From assembly GCA_944389585.1 (NCBI GenBank), contig CALXMW010000010.1, positions 1 to 63,633 of the forward strand: DNA of 63,633 bases, given 5' to 3'. Within the stretch, counting starts at the first letter, position 1. Each line of letters opens with the position of its first letter. This DNA is from an uncultured Kiritimatiellota bacterium. GTDB taxonomy: Bacteria > Verrucomicrobiota > Kiritimatiellia > RFP12 > DVOR01. The position numbers and the translations under genes are program-made. The notes below the pieces were generated by a model. That model searched no databases and had not been told where the DNA came from. It was given only the letters and a program-made list of their open reading frames with translations. Positions 52,871 to 61,232 of the stretch are shown here, in pieces.

Positions 52871-52876
52871 AGTATA
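52871..52876 (-). promoter_or_regulatory. Extended -10 promoter of the rph operon
   Basis: TGG-TATACT on the minus strand gives a short leader that contains GAAGGAGG. Confidence 0.6.
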
Positions 52877-52909
52877 CCAAACGCCGCGCCGGGCCGCCCC
52901 GAAACGTGC

Positions 52910-52915
52910 TACAAT
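52910..52915 (+). promoter_or_regulatory. Extended -10 promoter of serC
   Basis: TGC-TACAAT ends seven bases before the ATG at 52923, implying a leaderless mRNA. A nearer-upstream ATG at 52914 lies within this box and is therefore not the start. Confidence 0.6.
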
Positions 52916-52922
52916 GGCGCGC

Positions 52923-53966
52923 ATGAAACCCCGCGTCCACAACTTCTGCGCCGGCCCCGGCACGCTGCCCCCCGAGGTGCTCGAGGCCCTTCGCGAGGAC
53001 CTCGCCGACTGGCGCGGCCTGGGCCGCTCCGTCCTCGAGGTCTCCCACCGCACCGAGGCCTACCGCGCGCTCCACGACCGCGCCGTCGCCAACCTCCGCG
53101 CCCTCCTCGGCCTGGGCCCGGACTACGAGATCCTCCTCCTCCAGGGCGGCGCGAGCGGCCAGTTCGCCATGCTCCCGTGCAACTTCCTGCGCGCCGGGCG
53201 CTCGGCGGACTACGTGGTGCGCGGCTATTGGGGCGAGAAGGCCGCCCGCCAGGCCGCCCGCGTCGGCGCCGTGCGCACCCTGCGCGAGCCCGGCGGCTGG
53301 ACGCCCGGCGCCGCCTACGCCCACGTCACCACCAACGAGACCATCGCCGGCACCCGCCTGCCCGAGGCCTTCCCGCCCCCCGAGGCCCCCCTCTGCGCCG
53401 ACATGAGCAGCGACATCCTCGCCGCCCCGCGCGACTACCGCCGTTACGCCCTCCTCTACGCCGGCGCGCAGAAGAACCTCGGCGTCGCGGGCCTGGCCGT
53501 CGTCGCCGCCCACCACGACTTCCTTTCCCGCGCCCGGCGCGACCTCCCCGCCGTCTTCTCCTACCTCGAGCACGCCCGCGCCGGCGGCCTCTACCACACG
53601 CCCAACGCCTTCGCCGTCGACGCCCTCGCCCACGTCACCGCCTGGCTCCTGCGCGAAGGCCCGCAGGCCGTCTGGGAGCGCAACGCCCGCAAGGCCGAGC
53701 GCCTCTACGCCGAGCTCGACGCCTCCGCCTTCTGGCGCCCCCTCGCGCCCAAGGCCGAGCGCTCGCTCACCAACGTCACCTTCCGCCTGCCCACCGCCGA
53801 GCTCGAGGAAGCCTTCCTGGCGCAGGCCGAGGCCGAGGGCCTCGTCGCCCTCCGCGGCCACCGCGCCCTCGGCGGCATCCGCGCCTCGCTTTACAACGCC
53901 CTGCCCGAGGCCGCCGTCGAGGCCCTCGTCGCCTTCATGCGCCGCTTCGCCAGGGAACACGCCTGA
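52923..53966 (+). CDS. serC: Phosphoserine aminotransferase
   Basis: SerC transaminates 3-phosphohydroxypyruvate for serine synthesis and, in the PdxB route, 3-hydroxy-2-oxo-4-phosphobutanoate for pyridoxal phosphate. The 347-residue protein begins KPRVHNFCAGPGTLPPEVL and shows VLEVSHRTEAYR, LLLQGGASGQFAMLPCNFL, VTTNETIAGTR, ADMSSDILA, the PLP lysine in YAGAQKNLGVAG (about residue 185), and the C-terminal RGHRALGGIRASLYNALP. The length is slightly below the usual 360. A small unknown gene follows 23 bases later. Confidence 0.95.
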   Translation: MKPRVHNFCAGPGTLPPEVLEALREDLADWRGLGRSVLEVSHRTEAYRALHDRAVANLRALLGLGPDYEILLLQGGASGQFAMLPCNFLRAGRSADYVVRGYWGEKAARQAARVGAVRTLREPGGWTPGAAYAHVTTNETIAGTRLPEAFPPPEAPLCADMSSDILAAPRDYRRYALLYAGAQKNLGVAGLAVVAAHHDFLSRARRDLPAVFSYLEHARAGGLYHTPNAFAVDALAHVTAWLLREGPQAVWERNARKAERLYAELDASAFWRPLAPKAERSLTNVTFRLPTAELEEAFLAQAEAEGLVALRGHRALGGIRASLYNALPEAAVEALVAFMRRFAREHA

Positions 53967-53989
53967 ACACCCCCACCAAGGAGCCCCCC

Positions 53990-54244
53990 ATGGCCATCGA
54001 AAACGAAGTCTACGCCGACGGCGTCTATCAGATCCACATGCTCGAGCAGACCATCCGCCTCGACTTCATGCGCCTGCAGCCCAACCCCGAGAACCAGACC
54101 CCCGTGCCCAAGCCCTTCGAGCGCGTCATCCTCACCCCCCAGGGCTTCCTGCGCACCTACGAGGCCATGGGCCAGATCGTCCGCAAGCTCGAGGAGCTCG
54201 GCCTCATCCGCCGCAACCCCAACCCGCCCGCCGAGCAGAAGTGA
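53990..54244 (+). CDS. Small conserved-looking protein, unknown
   Basis: The 84-residue protein has no recognisable family. It opens with acidic MAIENEVYADGVYQIHMLEQ, has a Pro-rich middle (NPENQTPVPKPFERVILT) and ends with a helical segment IVRKLEELGLIRRNPN. AAGGAG lies six bases before the ATG. It sits between serC and an acyltransferase in the same direction and may be cotranscribed with serC. Confidence 0.6.
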   Translation: MAIENEVYADGVYQIHMLEQTIRLDFMRLQPNPENQTPVPKPFERVILTPQGFLRTYEAMGQIVRKLEELGLIRRNPNPPAEQK

Positions 54245-54326
54245 CCCCGCCGCGCCCCGCCCCGGCCCCGGCGCGCCCCCGCGCGTCGGGCGGCGGGCTT
54301 TCGCGCGCACGCCAAGGAACGCCACG

Positions 54327-55550
54327 ATGAACGAGACGAACCCCGAGAAACCCTTCGTCGTCTGGATGGGCTGGCTCCGCCTCATCGCCCTGCTGATGGT
54401 CTGCCTCTGCCATGCGTGCGACCCGCTTTCGGCCTTCGGCACGCAGGAGGAGCGGCGCTGGGTCGTGGCCATCGGCTCCTTCATCCGCCCCTGCGTCCCC
54501 CTCTTCGTCATGCTCACCGGCGCCCTGCTCCTGCCCACCCGCGAAAGCTTCGGGGGGATGGCCCGCCGCCGCGTCTCGCGCCTGGTGGCCCCCTTCCTGC
54601 TTTGGACGGCCGTCTACGCCGCGCTCCCCTGGCTGCTGGCCACCTGCGGCGTGGCCGCGGACGCCATCCAGCGCGTCTTCTTCCCCTTCGCCGCCCCCCT
54701 GCACACCGACGCGCCCAGCATCGCGCGCACCTTCCTCCTCTCCCTCATCCAATTCAACCAATACGCCGTCCAGCTCTGGTACCTCTACCTCCTCGTCGGC
54801 CTCTACCTCTTCATGCCCATCCTCTCCCCCTGGCTCCGCCAGACCACCCCCCGCGCCAAGCTCGCCTTCCTGGCCCTTTGGGCCGCCGCCCTGGCCCTCC
54901 ACCACTGGCCCCTCCTCCTCGAGGCCCTCCGCCACACCGCCTGGGGCGCCCCCCTCGTGGCCGACTACCTCGTCCGCTTCGCCGCCCCAGACGCCCTCGC
55001 CCAAACCGCCGCCTGGGACGCCTACCCCATCCTCGGCGCCTGCGACTGGAACACCTTCGGCGCGCTCTACCCCTTCGCCGGCTTCGTCGGCTACCTCGTC
55101 CTGGGCCACCTCCTGCGCGACCTCCGCCTCGGCCTCGGGCGCACCCTTGCCATCGCCCTGCCCCTGCTCCTCGCCGGCTACGCCGCCGTCGCCCTCGGCA
55201 CCCGCTGGCTCTGGGCCCAGCCCGGCTGCACCGCCAAGATGTTCGAGTACTTCTGGTGGTACTGCTCCCTCCCCGTCGCCATGATGAGCGCCGCCGTCTT
55301 CCTCCTGGTCAAAAAGCTCGACCGGGCCCCCCGCCCCCTCCGCTTCCTCCTCAAAGACCTCACCCGCTGCGGCCTCGGCGTCTTCTGCGCCCACTACGTC
55401 TTCGTCACCGGCGCCTACTACCTCCTCCAAGGCCACCTCCCCATCCCCCTGCTCATCCCCGCCGCCGCCACCCTCGGCCTCGCCGCCGCCTGGGCCCTCG
55501 TCTCCCCCCTCGAGCGTCTCCACCCCCTCGTCCGCCGCCTCCTCGGCTGA
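54327..55550 (+). CDS. Membrane acyltransferase (acyltransferase 3 family)
   Basis: Proteins of this family O-acetylate or otherwise acylate surface sugars. The 407-residue product has about ten membrane helices. The N-terminal helix carries the family pattern MGWLRLIALLMVCLCHACDP, with the essential-type His, followed by VPLFVMLTGALLLP and the RRRVSRLVAPFLLWT segment. Later helices include WYLYLLVGLYLFMPIL. The C-terminal helix region includes LTRCGLGVFCAHYVF. The substrate is unknown. A structured RNA lies downstream. Confidence 0.85.
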   Translation: MNETNPEKPFVVWMGWLRLIALLMVCLCHACDPLSAFGTQEERRWVVAIGSFIRPCVPLFVMLTGALLLPTRESFGGMARRRVSRLVAPFLLWTAVYAALPWLLATCGVAADAIQRVFFPFAAPLHTDAPSIARTFLLSLIQFNQYAVQLWYLYLLVGLYLFMPILSPWLRQTTPRAKLAFLALWAAALALHHWPLLLEALRHTAWGAPLVADYLVRFAAPDALAQTAAWDAYPILGACDWNTFGALYPFAGFVGYLVLGHLLRDLRLGLGRTLAIALPLLLAGYAAVALGTRWLWAQPGCTAKMFEYFWWYCSLPVAMMSAAVFLLVKKLDRAPRPLRFLLKDLTRCGLGVFCAHYVFVTGAYYLLQGHLPIPLLIPAAATLGLAAAWALVSPLERLHPLVRRLLG

Positions 55551-55589
55551 CGCCCAGAAAAGACTTGCCAAAAGGGCGTGGGAATGTGC

Positions 55590-55595
55590 TATCTT
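55590..55595 (+). promoter_or_regulatory. Extended -10 promoter of RNA copy B
   Basis: TGC-TATCTT (55587-55595), with a possible TTGCCA 19 bases upstream, places the transcript start at about 55602, at the first conserved hairpin. Confidence 0.55.
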
Positions 55596-55601
55596 ATTCT
55601 C

Positions 55602-55788
55602 ACGCCGTGGGAGAGCCGCGGCAACGCTTCACTTTGCGTGAACCCGATTGCCTCCTGAAACCTGAGAAACTTCATGACAAGGCAAGATGTTCAGCGAAGT
55701 GCGCCAGCCTGGCGCACTTCCTTTGCATGTACCTTGTCAGGGCTTCTCAGGGCCTCAGGAGGAACGGCAAAAGGCGGTGCGCCTTTTT
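55602..55788 (+). ncRNA. Structured RNA of unknown family, copy B (~187 nt)
   Basis: The parts match copy A. They are hairpin GCCGTGG/CCGCGGC with loop GAGAG, hairpin TTCAC/GTGAA, and a rod. In the rod, helix CTCCTGA/TCAGGAG is followed by the same AA/GCC internal loop, helix CCTGAGAA/TTCTCAGG, an extra helix TGACAAGG/CCTTGTCA, and a terminal hairpin GAAGTGCGCC/GGCGCACTTC. A terminator AAAAGGCG/CGCCTTTTT ends it at 55788. Helix sequences differ from copy A on both sides, while loops and lengths are kept. The PEP-CTERM gene starts 130 bases further on. Confidence 0.8.
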
Positions 55789-55802
55789 GTGGGGTCGCGC
55801 CC

Positions 55803-55906
55803 AAAGTGGGGCGGGCGCACACGGGCGCGTGCCCGTGGCGCACAAGCCGAAGGAGCCCCACTTTCCCGCCCGAGACCCTCCGGCCACGCCCGGGGCGGGA
55901 AAGGAG
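55803..55906 (+). promoter_or_regulatory. Possible two-state leader of the PEP-CTERM gene
   Basis: Hairpin 1 pairs AAAGTGGGGC (55803-55812) with GCCCCACTTT (55855-55864) and encloses a second strong stem, CACGGGC/GCCCGTG. Hairpin 2 pairs CTTTCCCGCCC (55861-55871) with GGGCGGGAAAG (55893-55903), covering part of the AAAGGAG ribosome binding site (55900-55906). The two share CTTT at 55861-55864, so full versions of both cannot form together. Confidence 0.5.
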
Positions 55907-55918
55907 AAATCCGACAAC

Positions 55919-56632
55919 ATGAAAAAAACACTCCTCACCGCGGCCCTCGCCGCACTCGCCCTCGGCGCCGCCCAGGCGGTGACGTTGGACTGGAACGCCA
56001 TCGACAAAGTCAAGGGGTATACCGACCTTGGCACCAAAACGTCCGCCGGTTCCCAAGCGGCCGCTTTGGGCACGAAGTGGTCGGTTTACTGCTTGGTCAA
56101 TGTCGTCGGCACGCCCGCCACCTACACCGACGACGACAGCGACAGCAAATGGCCCTCCATTCTCGGCGTGACCACGTCCGCGACGGGCAGCGGCAGCGCC
56201 GGGCAACAAGGCAACGCCTACCGTTTCAACATGAACTGGGGCCCTGACGGCACCGGCGGGATTGGCGTCCAAGGCGGTACCGGCGAGCGTACGACCACCA
56301 CACTTGAGAACGGCAAGGCCTACGAGTTCGTCATCTCCTGCGACAATGGGACGATGACGTTCTATCTCGACGGGCAGTCGATTGGCACGGCCTCTGTTGG
56401 CAATGACGACTTCGCCTATGTCGTTTGGGGGAAGCAAGGCGTTACGGCTGACAACCAGACGCTCTTCTATGGCGGTAACGCCTCCGGCGTCTATGACCTG
56501 ACCGTCGGCTATGCCGCCGGCATGACCTACGGCGAAGTCCAGACGGCCATCGAGGCCTTGCCCGAGCCGACGGCGCTGGCGCTGCTCGCCCTCGGCGTGG
56601 CCGGCGTGGCGCTCCGCCGCCGCGTGGCCTAA
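55919..56632 (+). CDS. PEP-CTERM surface protein
   Basis: The 237-residue protein has a signal peptide (MKKTLLTAALAALALGAAQA) and a C-terminal sorting signal: the EPTALALL motif, a hydrophobic helix and an RRRVA end. Such proteins are exported, processed by exosortase and placed in the outer layer or extracellular matrix. The body (about residues 21-210) is Gly/Thr-rich with likely beta strands, for example LENGKAYEFVISCDNGTMTFYLDGQSIG, which resembles LamG/concanavalin-like folds; this is inference. The upstream leader may hide the ribosome binding site. No exosortase gene is in the window. Confidence 0.85.
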   Translation: MKKTLLTAALAALALGAAQAVTLDWNAIDKVKGYTDLGTKTSAGSQAAALGTKWSVYCLVNVVGTPATYTDDDSDSKWPSILGVTTSATGSGSAGQQGNAYRFNMNWGPDGTGGIGVQGGTGERTTTTLENGKAYEFVISCDNGTMTFYLDGQSIGTASVGNDDFAYVVWGKQGVTADNQTLFYGGNASGVYDLTVGYAAGMTYGEVQTAIEALPEPTALALLALGVAGVALRRRVA

Positions 56633-56660
56633 GGCGTTCGGCAAGCAAGCCAAAGGCAAC

Positions 56661-56695
56661 AAAAAGGCCCCCCGAGGCGACTCGGGGGGCTTTTT
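56661..56695. terminator. Bidirectional terminator between the PEP-CTERM gene and thiD
   Basis: AAAAAGGCCCCCCGAG pairs with CTCGGGGGGCTTTTT around a four- to five-base loop, serving both convergent genes. Confidence 0.88.
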
Positions 56696-56710
56696 CGTGG
56701 CGCCCGTTCA

Positions 56711-57547
56711 TCAAGGGAGGGGCGAGACGCGGACGTCCGCGGGGGTGAAGGCGCTCGGGGCAAAGCCGTAGACGGCGGCGCGCCCGGCGGGGACGGCGGC
56801 GGCAAGGAGGTTGGCGACGTAGGCCTTGGCCGCGCGGATGGCCTCGGGGAGGGGGCGGCCCAGGGCCAGGCCGGCGGCGATGGCGGCGCTGAGGGCGCAG
56901 CCGGTGCCGTGGGTGGTGAGGGGGGCCTCGACGCGGGGGGCCTCGAAGGCCAGGCACGCGCCTTCCGGCGCGGCGAGGAGGTCCAGGCTGGCGCGGGCGG
57001 CGGCGTGACCGCCTTTGAGGAGGACGCGCACGCCGAGGCGTTCGGCAAGGGCGCGGGCGGCGGCCTGGGGGGCGGCCTCGACGGCGGGAAAGGGGCGGCC
57101 GAGGAGGGCGGCGGCCTCGGGGAGGTTGGGGGTGAGGAGGGTGGCGCGGGGGAGGAGACGCGCGGTGAGGACGCCGACGGCGGAGTCGTCGAGGAGGCGC
57201 GCGCCGCTGGTGGCGACCATGACGGGGTCGACGACGAGGGGGAGCGCGGGGTGGGCCTCGGCGAAGTCGGCCACCACGTCGATGAGGACGGCGTTGAGGA
57301 GCATCCCGGTCTTGGCGGCGCGGAGGGCGAAGGCCTCGGCCACGCGCGCGAGCTGGTCGCGCAGGACGGCGGGGTCGGCGCCCTGCACGCGGCCGACGCC
57401 GAAGGGGTTTTGGGCGGTGAGGGCGGTGAGGGCGGCGCACCCGTGGACGCCGTGCGCCCAGAAGGCGCGGAGGTCGGCCTCGATGCCGGCGCCGCCGCCG
57501 CTGTCGCTGCCGGCGATCGTCACCGCCGCCGGGATGTTCTCTGCCAT
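56711..57547 (-). CDS. thiD: Hydroxymethylpyrimidine/phosphomethylpyrimidine kinase
   Basis: ThiD phosphorylates HMP and HMP-P in thiamine synthesis or salvage. The 278-residue ribokinase-fold protein shows AVTIAGSDSGGGAGIEADL at the start, ALTAQNPFGV, KTGMLLNAVLIDVVADF, VVDPVMVATSGARLLDD, TPNLPEAAALLG, VLLKGGHA and the catalytic THGTGCALSAAIAAGLALG. GGAAGG before the ATG is the likely ribosome binding site. The leader holds three tandem palindromes and no TPP riboswitch that I can see. Confidence 0.93.
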   Translation of the reverse strand: MAENIPAAVTIAGSDSGGGAGIEADLRAFWAHGVHGCAALTALTAQNPFGVGRVQGADPAVLRDQLARVAEAFALRAAKTGMLLNAVLIDVVADFAEAHPALPLVVDPVMVATSGARLLDDSAVGVLTARLLPRATLLTPNLPEAAALLGRPFPAVEAAPQAAARALAERLGVRVLLKGGHAAARASLDLLAAPEGACLAFEAPRVEAPLTTHGTGCALSAAIAAGLALGRPLPEAIRAAKAYVANLLAAAVPAGRAAVYGFAPSAFTPADVRVSPLP

Positions 57548-57588
57548 GAGGCCTTCCTTTCCGTCGCGCAGGGCCAACCTCCGCCCGG

Positions 57589-57653
57589 GAGCCCTAGGTA
57601 GGGTTCCCCGAGAGCCCTATATAGGGTTCCATGAGAGCCCTAGATAGGGCTCC
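57589..57653. repeat. Three tandem palindromic sites in the thiD leader
   Basis: Units of the form GAGCCCTANNTAGGGYTCC occur at 57589-57607, 57612-57630 and 57635-57653, exactly 23 bases apart. Each is a near-perfect inverted repeat. They lie between the thiD -10 box and its start codon and look like binding sites for a dimeric repressor. They would also form hairpins in the mRNA. Confidence 0.7.
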
Positions 57654-57680
57654 TGCGGGCGGGGCCTGCGTCTGGGGCAG

Positions 57681-57686
57681 AGTATA
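57681..57686 (-). promoter_or_regulatory. Extended -10 promoter of thiD
   Basis: TGC-TATACT on the minus strand starts a transcript near 57674 with a ~127-base leader that contains the three palindromes. Confidence 0.6.
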
Positions 57687-57707
57687 GCACAGGCCTTGGC
57701 GGTTTGG

Positions 57708-57713
57708 TAGAAT
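57708..57713 (+). promoter_or_regulatory. Extended -10 promoter of ribE
   Basis: TGG-TAGAAT (57705-57713) ends six bases before the ATG at 57720, implying a leaderless mRNA. The promoter is back-to-back with that of thiD. Confidence 0.6.
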
Positions 57714-57719
57714 AAGGCC

Positions 57720-58361
57720 ATGTTCACCGGTCTGGTTCAGTGCATGGGCGAGGTGTTGGGGCTGCGGCCGCGCGGCTCGGGCGCCGTGCTGGCCGTGCGC
57801 GCGCCGCGCCTGGCCGCGCCCGGCGACCCCCTGGCCCTGGGCGAGAGCGTGGCGACGGACGGCGCGTGCCTGAGCGTGACCGCCGTGCGGGGCGACGCCT
57901 TCGAGGCCGAGGTGCTGGAGGAGACGCTCCGCTGCACGATGCTCGGCGACCTGCGCCCCGGCGACCGCGTGGACTTGGAGCGGGCCCTGCGCGTGGGCGA
58001 CCGCCTGGGTGGGCACCTCGTCTCGGGGCACGTGGACGAGGTGGGGCGCCTGCTCGCCAAACGGCCCGAGGGTGCGGATTTCCGCCTGCGCTTCGCCTGT
58101 TCGCCGGCCTTCGCGCGCGGCACGGTGCGCAAGGGGTCGGTGGCCGTGGCGGGGGTGAGCCTCACCGTCGCGGCGCTGGGCGGGGATTGGTTCGAGGTGG
58201 CCGCCATCCCCACCACCCTGCGCGAGACCGTGCTGGGCGCGCTGCCCGTGGGCGGGCGCGCCAACTTGGAGGCCGACCTCATCGGCGCCTACGTGCGCCG
58301 GGCGCTCGGCCGGGATTCCCTTTCGCTTGAACAACTCATCGCCGCGGGTTTCGCGGACTAA
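57720..58361 (+). CDS. ribE: Riboflavin synthase alpha subunit
   Basis: The enzyme makes riboflavin from two molecules of 6,7-dimethyl-8-ribityllumazine. The 213-residue protein has the two lumazine-binding barrels. The first starts MFTGLVQCMGEV and contains SVATDGACLSVT; the second contains LGGHLVSGHVDEVG and the matching GSVAVAGVSLTV. The C-terminal helix with DLIGAYVRRAL is typical. No other riboflavin gene is nearby. pgi follows 15 bases later and may be cotranscribed. Confidence 0.95.
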   Translation: MFTGLVQCMGEVLGLRPRGSGAVLAVRAPRLAAPGDPLALGESVATDGACLSVTAVRGDAFEAEVLEETLRCTMLGDLRPGDRVDLERALRVGDRLGGHLVSGHVDEVGRLLAKRPEGADFRLRFACSPAFARGTVRKGSVAVAGVSLTVAALGGDWFEVAAIPTTLRETVLGALPVGGRANLEADLIGAYVRRALGRDSLSLEQLIAAGFAD

Positions 58362-58376
58362 CGCAAGGACAACGCC

Positions 58377-59978
58377 ATGGACATCGACACCGCCGAACTG
58401 CTGGAAGGCCAAATCGAGAGCAAGGCCCTCTCCCTCAAGGAACTCTTCGCCGAAGACCCCCGCCGCGCCGAGAAGATGACCGTCTCCGCCGCCGGCTGGA
58501 CGCTCGACTATTCCAAGAACCTCGTGGACGAGCCCACCCTCAAGCTCCTCCTCAAGCTCGCCGAAAAGGCCGACCTCAAGGCCGAGATCGAAAAGATGTT
58601 CACCGGCGAGCACATCAACAAGACCGAGAACCGCGCCGTCCTCCACACCGCGCTGCGCGCCTCCAAGACCGCCGGCCTGGTGGTCGACGGGCAGGATGTC
58701 TACGCCGACGTCCACGCCGTCCTCGCCCGCATGGCCGACTTCGCCACGCGCATCCGCACCGGCAAGTGGCGCGGCGCCACCGGCAAGACCATCCGCTACG
58801 TGGTGAACATCGGCATCGGCGGCTCCGACCTCGGCCCCGCCATGGCCTACCAGGCCCTCCAGCCCTTCTCCAAGCGCGCCATCAAATGCTTCTACGTCTC
58901 CAACATCGACGCGACGCACATGGCCGAGACCCTCCGCCAGGTCAAGGCCGACCAAACCCTCTTCATCGTCGCCTCCAAGACCTTCACCACCCAGGAGACG
59001 ATGACCAACGCCCACACCGCCCGCGCCTGGCTGGTGGGCAAACTCGGCGAGGCCGCCGTCCCCAGCCACTTCGTCGCCGTCAGCACCAACGCCGCCAAAG
59101 TCAAGGAATTCGGCATCGACGAGGCCAACATGTTCGGCTTCTGGGATTGGGTCGGCGGCCGCTACTCCCTCCCCTCCGCCATCGGCCTCTCGCTCATGAT
59201 CGCCATCGGCCCCGCCAACTTCCGCCGCATGCTCGCCGGCTACGAGGCCATGGACAAACACTTCCGTACCGCCCCCCTCCGCCGCAACCTCCCCGTCCTC
59301 CTCGCCCTCATCGGCATCCTCTACTCCAACGGCTACGGCGCCGACTCCTACGCCGTCCTCCCCTACGACCAATACCTCGCCCGCCTCCCCGCCTACCTCC
59401 AGCAACTCGACATGGAAAGCAATGGCAAGAGCGTCGACCGCCACGGCAACCCCGTCGACTACATGACCGGCCCCATCGTCTGGGGCGAGCCCGGCACCAA
59501 CGGCCAGCACGCCTTCTACCAGCTCATCCACCAAGGCACCCGCCTCATCCCCGCCGACTTCATCGGCTTCTGCCGCTCCCACAACCCCATCGGCGACCAC
59601 CACGACAAGCTCATGGCCAACTTCTTTGCCCAAACCGAGGCCCTCGCCTTCGGCAAGACCGCCGAGCAATGCCGCGCAGAAGGCGTCCCCGAAAACCTCA
59701 TCCCCTACAAGACCTTCGAGGGCAACCACCCCACCAACACCCTCCTCGCCGACGAGCTCACCCCCCGCACCTTCGGCGCCCTCATCGCCCTCTACGAGCA
59801 CAAAGTCTTCACCCAAGGCATCATCTGGGACATCTTCTCCTTCGACCAATGGGGCGTCGAGCTCGGCAAGGTCCTCGCCGGCAAAATCCTCAAGGAACTC
59901 GCCGACCCCTCCCTCCCCCTCGCCCACGACTCCTCCACCAACGCCCTCATCGCCCGCTACCGCGCCGCCAAGGCGTAA
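58377..59978 (+). CDS. pgi: Glucose-6-phosphate isomerase
   Basis: Pgi interconverts glucose 6-phosphate and fructose 6-phosphate. The 533-residue protein carries [17 protein letters not shown] (about residues 143-159), [36 protein letters not shown], the signature [19 protein letters not shown] (Glu and His catalytic residues, about 371-389), and a late [24 protein letters not shown] block with the catalytic Lys. Its last 18 bases lie within a 21-bp sequence repeated exactly behind the Mrr gene that follows. Confidence 0.96.
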   Translation: MDIDTAELLEGQIESKALSLKELFAEDPRRAEKMTVSAAGWTLDYSKNLVDEPTLKLLLKLAEKADLKAEIEKMFTGEHINKTENRAVLHTALRASKTAGLVVDGQDVYADVHAVLARMADFATRIRTGKWRGATGKTIRYVVNIGIGGSDLGPAMAYQALQPFSKRAIKCFYVSNIDATHMAETLRQVKADQTLFIVASKTFTTQETMTNAHTARAWLVGKLGEAAVPSHFVAVSTNAAKVKEFGIDEANMFGFWDWVGGRYSLPSAIGLSLMIAIGPANFRRMLAGYEAMDKHFRTAPLRRNLPVLLALIGILYSNGYGADSYAVLPYDQYLARLPAYLQQLDMESNGKSVDRHGNPVDYMTGPIVWGEPGTNGQHAFYQLIHQGTRLIPADFIGFCRSHNPIGDHHDKLMANFFAQTEALAFGKTAEQCRAEGVPENLIPYKTFEGNHPTNTLLADELTPRTFGALIALYEHKVFTQGIIWDIFSFDQWGVELGKVLAGKILKELADPSLPLAHDSSTNALIARYRAAKA

Positions 59979-59981
59979 GCG
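59961..59981 (+). repeat. 21-bp direct repeat at the pgi 3' end, left copy
   Basis: The 21 bases (starting CGCGCCGCCAAGGCGTAA, covering the pgi stop) recur exactly at 61233-61253. The two copies bracket a segment that holds only the Mrr-type gene and are candidate attachment or duplication sites. Confidence 0.7.
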
Positions 59982-60029
59982 GAGACTTGGCAGTTTGGAG
60001 GCTTGGAGGCTTAGCCTCCGACCTCCCGG

Positions 60030-60060
60030 GGTGGGGTCAACGGCCCCACCTCCTTATTTT
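60030..60060 (+). terminator. Terminator downstream of pgi
   Basis: GGTGGGG and CCCCACC (60030-60036, 60044-60050) form a stem followed by TCCTTATTTT. It lies just before the Mrr gene start. Confidence 0.6.
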
Positions 60061-60075
60061 ATGAAAAGAGGCCTT

Positions 60076-61176
60076 ATGAACGACTATGGCTACAAAGACT
60101 TCGCGCTTGATGTGCTGAGTGTCGCGCCAAATCCACTCACCCCAAAGGGAATCTGGGATCTTGGTGTCAAACTTGGGCTTGACAAAAAACTTCAATCCCC
60201 CGCCAAGGCTCCTTGGGAATCCCTTGGCGCATGGCTATATACGAAGTCGTCCAACTTTGGCATCGTCCGAGAAGCAGGGTCTCCGGCACGCTTTGGATTG
60301 CCCACGAACCCCCAAGCGAAGCCTGTTGGGCCTCAAAAGAAGTCTCAACCCGTCGTGCAAGAACCAGAACCGCCCTCTTACACTTATCTGCAATGCGCGG
60401 AGATGGTGTTGGATCAATTCGCGGAAACGGATATGCTCGGGCACAAACAGCCAATGCACGTTGCGGAGATTACGAGGATTGCGATCGAGAAGCGTTGGTT
60501 GGTCGTCGCAGGGCTTACGCCGATAAATACGATGTCTGCCCAATTGGGCATTGCCATCCGCCGTGCGCAAAGTCGAGGCCTGGAACCAACTTTCTTCAGA
60601 GCGAAGAATGGTTACTACGGACTCACCAAGTGGAACGTCGTGCGTGATCCGCTGGACGACCTGGTTAGAAACCATACGAAAGCGTTGCGCCAGAAGATAC
60701 GCGAGCATCTTGCGACAATGCACCCACGGGATTTTGAGAAACTGATAGCCATATTGCTTAGTCGCATGGGCTTCATGGATGTTCAATCCACTCCCTATTC
60801 TCATGATAAAGGCATTGATGTCTACGGCGTCTGGAATATCACGGAGGGCGTGGAGCAGACCTATGCGGTTCAGGTCAAACGGCAAAGAGCAAATGTTGGG
60901 CACCCCATTGTCGCTCATCTCGCCGGCAGTCTGCAAGGAAACGACCGGGGGATGGTCATCACGACCAGTGATTTCGTGCCAGGGGCAAAGGAGCACGCAA
61001 AGACTAAGAACATCGCACTCATCAACGGAGAGCAACTGATTTCCTTGTTGATTGAGCACGACCTTTTCGTAAGTCGCGTGTCGGAGGAGCAGGCGCAGGA
61101 GATCGACCGTCTGAAAATCCGTTTCGACGCCAATAAAGATGGCATCTCTAGTGAGTATGAACACGAGGGGAAATGA
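60076..61176 (+). CDS. Mrr-type restriction endonuclease with HARE-HTH-like N-terminus
   Basis: The C-terminal domain (about residues 210-330 of 366) has the Mrr/PD-(D/E)xK pattern: MHPRDFEKLIAILLSRMGF, then DKGIDVYG and YAVQVKRQRANVG (D...QxK), and MVITTSDFVPGAKEHAK. Such enzymes often cut methylated foreign DNA. The N-terminal part has two winged-helix-like segments, DFALDVLSVAPNPLTPKGIW and PMHVAEITRIAIEKRWLVV, each ending in a NFGI.../YYGL strand, as in HARE-HTH domains. AAGAGG sets the ATG at 60076; an ATG at 60061 is possible. The gene is clearly AT-richer than pgi and is flanked by the 21-bp repeats, so it looks acquired. Confidence 0.85.
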   Translation: MNDYGYKDFALDVLSVAPNPLTPKGIWDLGVKLGLDKKLQSPAKAPWESLGAWLYTKSSNFGIVREAGSPARFGLPTNPQAKPVGPQKKSQPVVQEPEPPSYTYLQCAEMVLDQFAETDMLGHKQPMHVAEITRIAIEKRWLVVAGLTPINTMSAQLGIAIRRAQSRGLEPTFFRAKNGYYGLTKWNVVRDPLDDLVRNHTKALRQKIREHLATMHPRDFEKLIAILLSRMGFMDVQSTPYSHDKGIDVYGVWNITEGVEQTYAVQVKRQRANVGHPIVAHLAGSLQGNDRGMVITTSDFVPGAKEHAKTKNIALINGEQLISLLIEHDLFVSRVSEEQAQEIDRLKIRFDANKDGISSEYEHEGK

Positions 61177-61232
61177 GAGGAAATCACCCCTTGAGCAAAG
61201 CAAATCCCGCTATGTTTACGCCTCTCTATACG

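Noticed and set aside
57548..57680. TPP riboswitch in the thiD leader
   Set aside because: The conserved CTGAGA and ACCTGA-type elements are absent; only the three palindromes are seen.
57594..59927. A 777-codon minus-strand ORF over pgi and ribE
   Set aside because: Shadow of pgi and ribE with low-complexity Gly/Glu/Val sequence and no motif.
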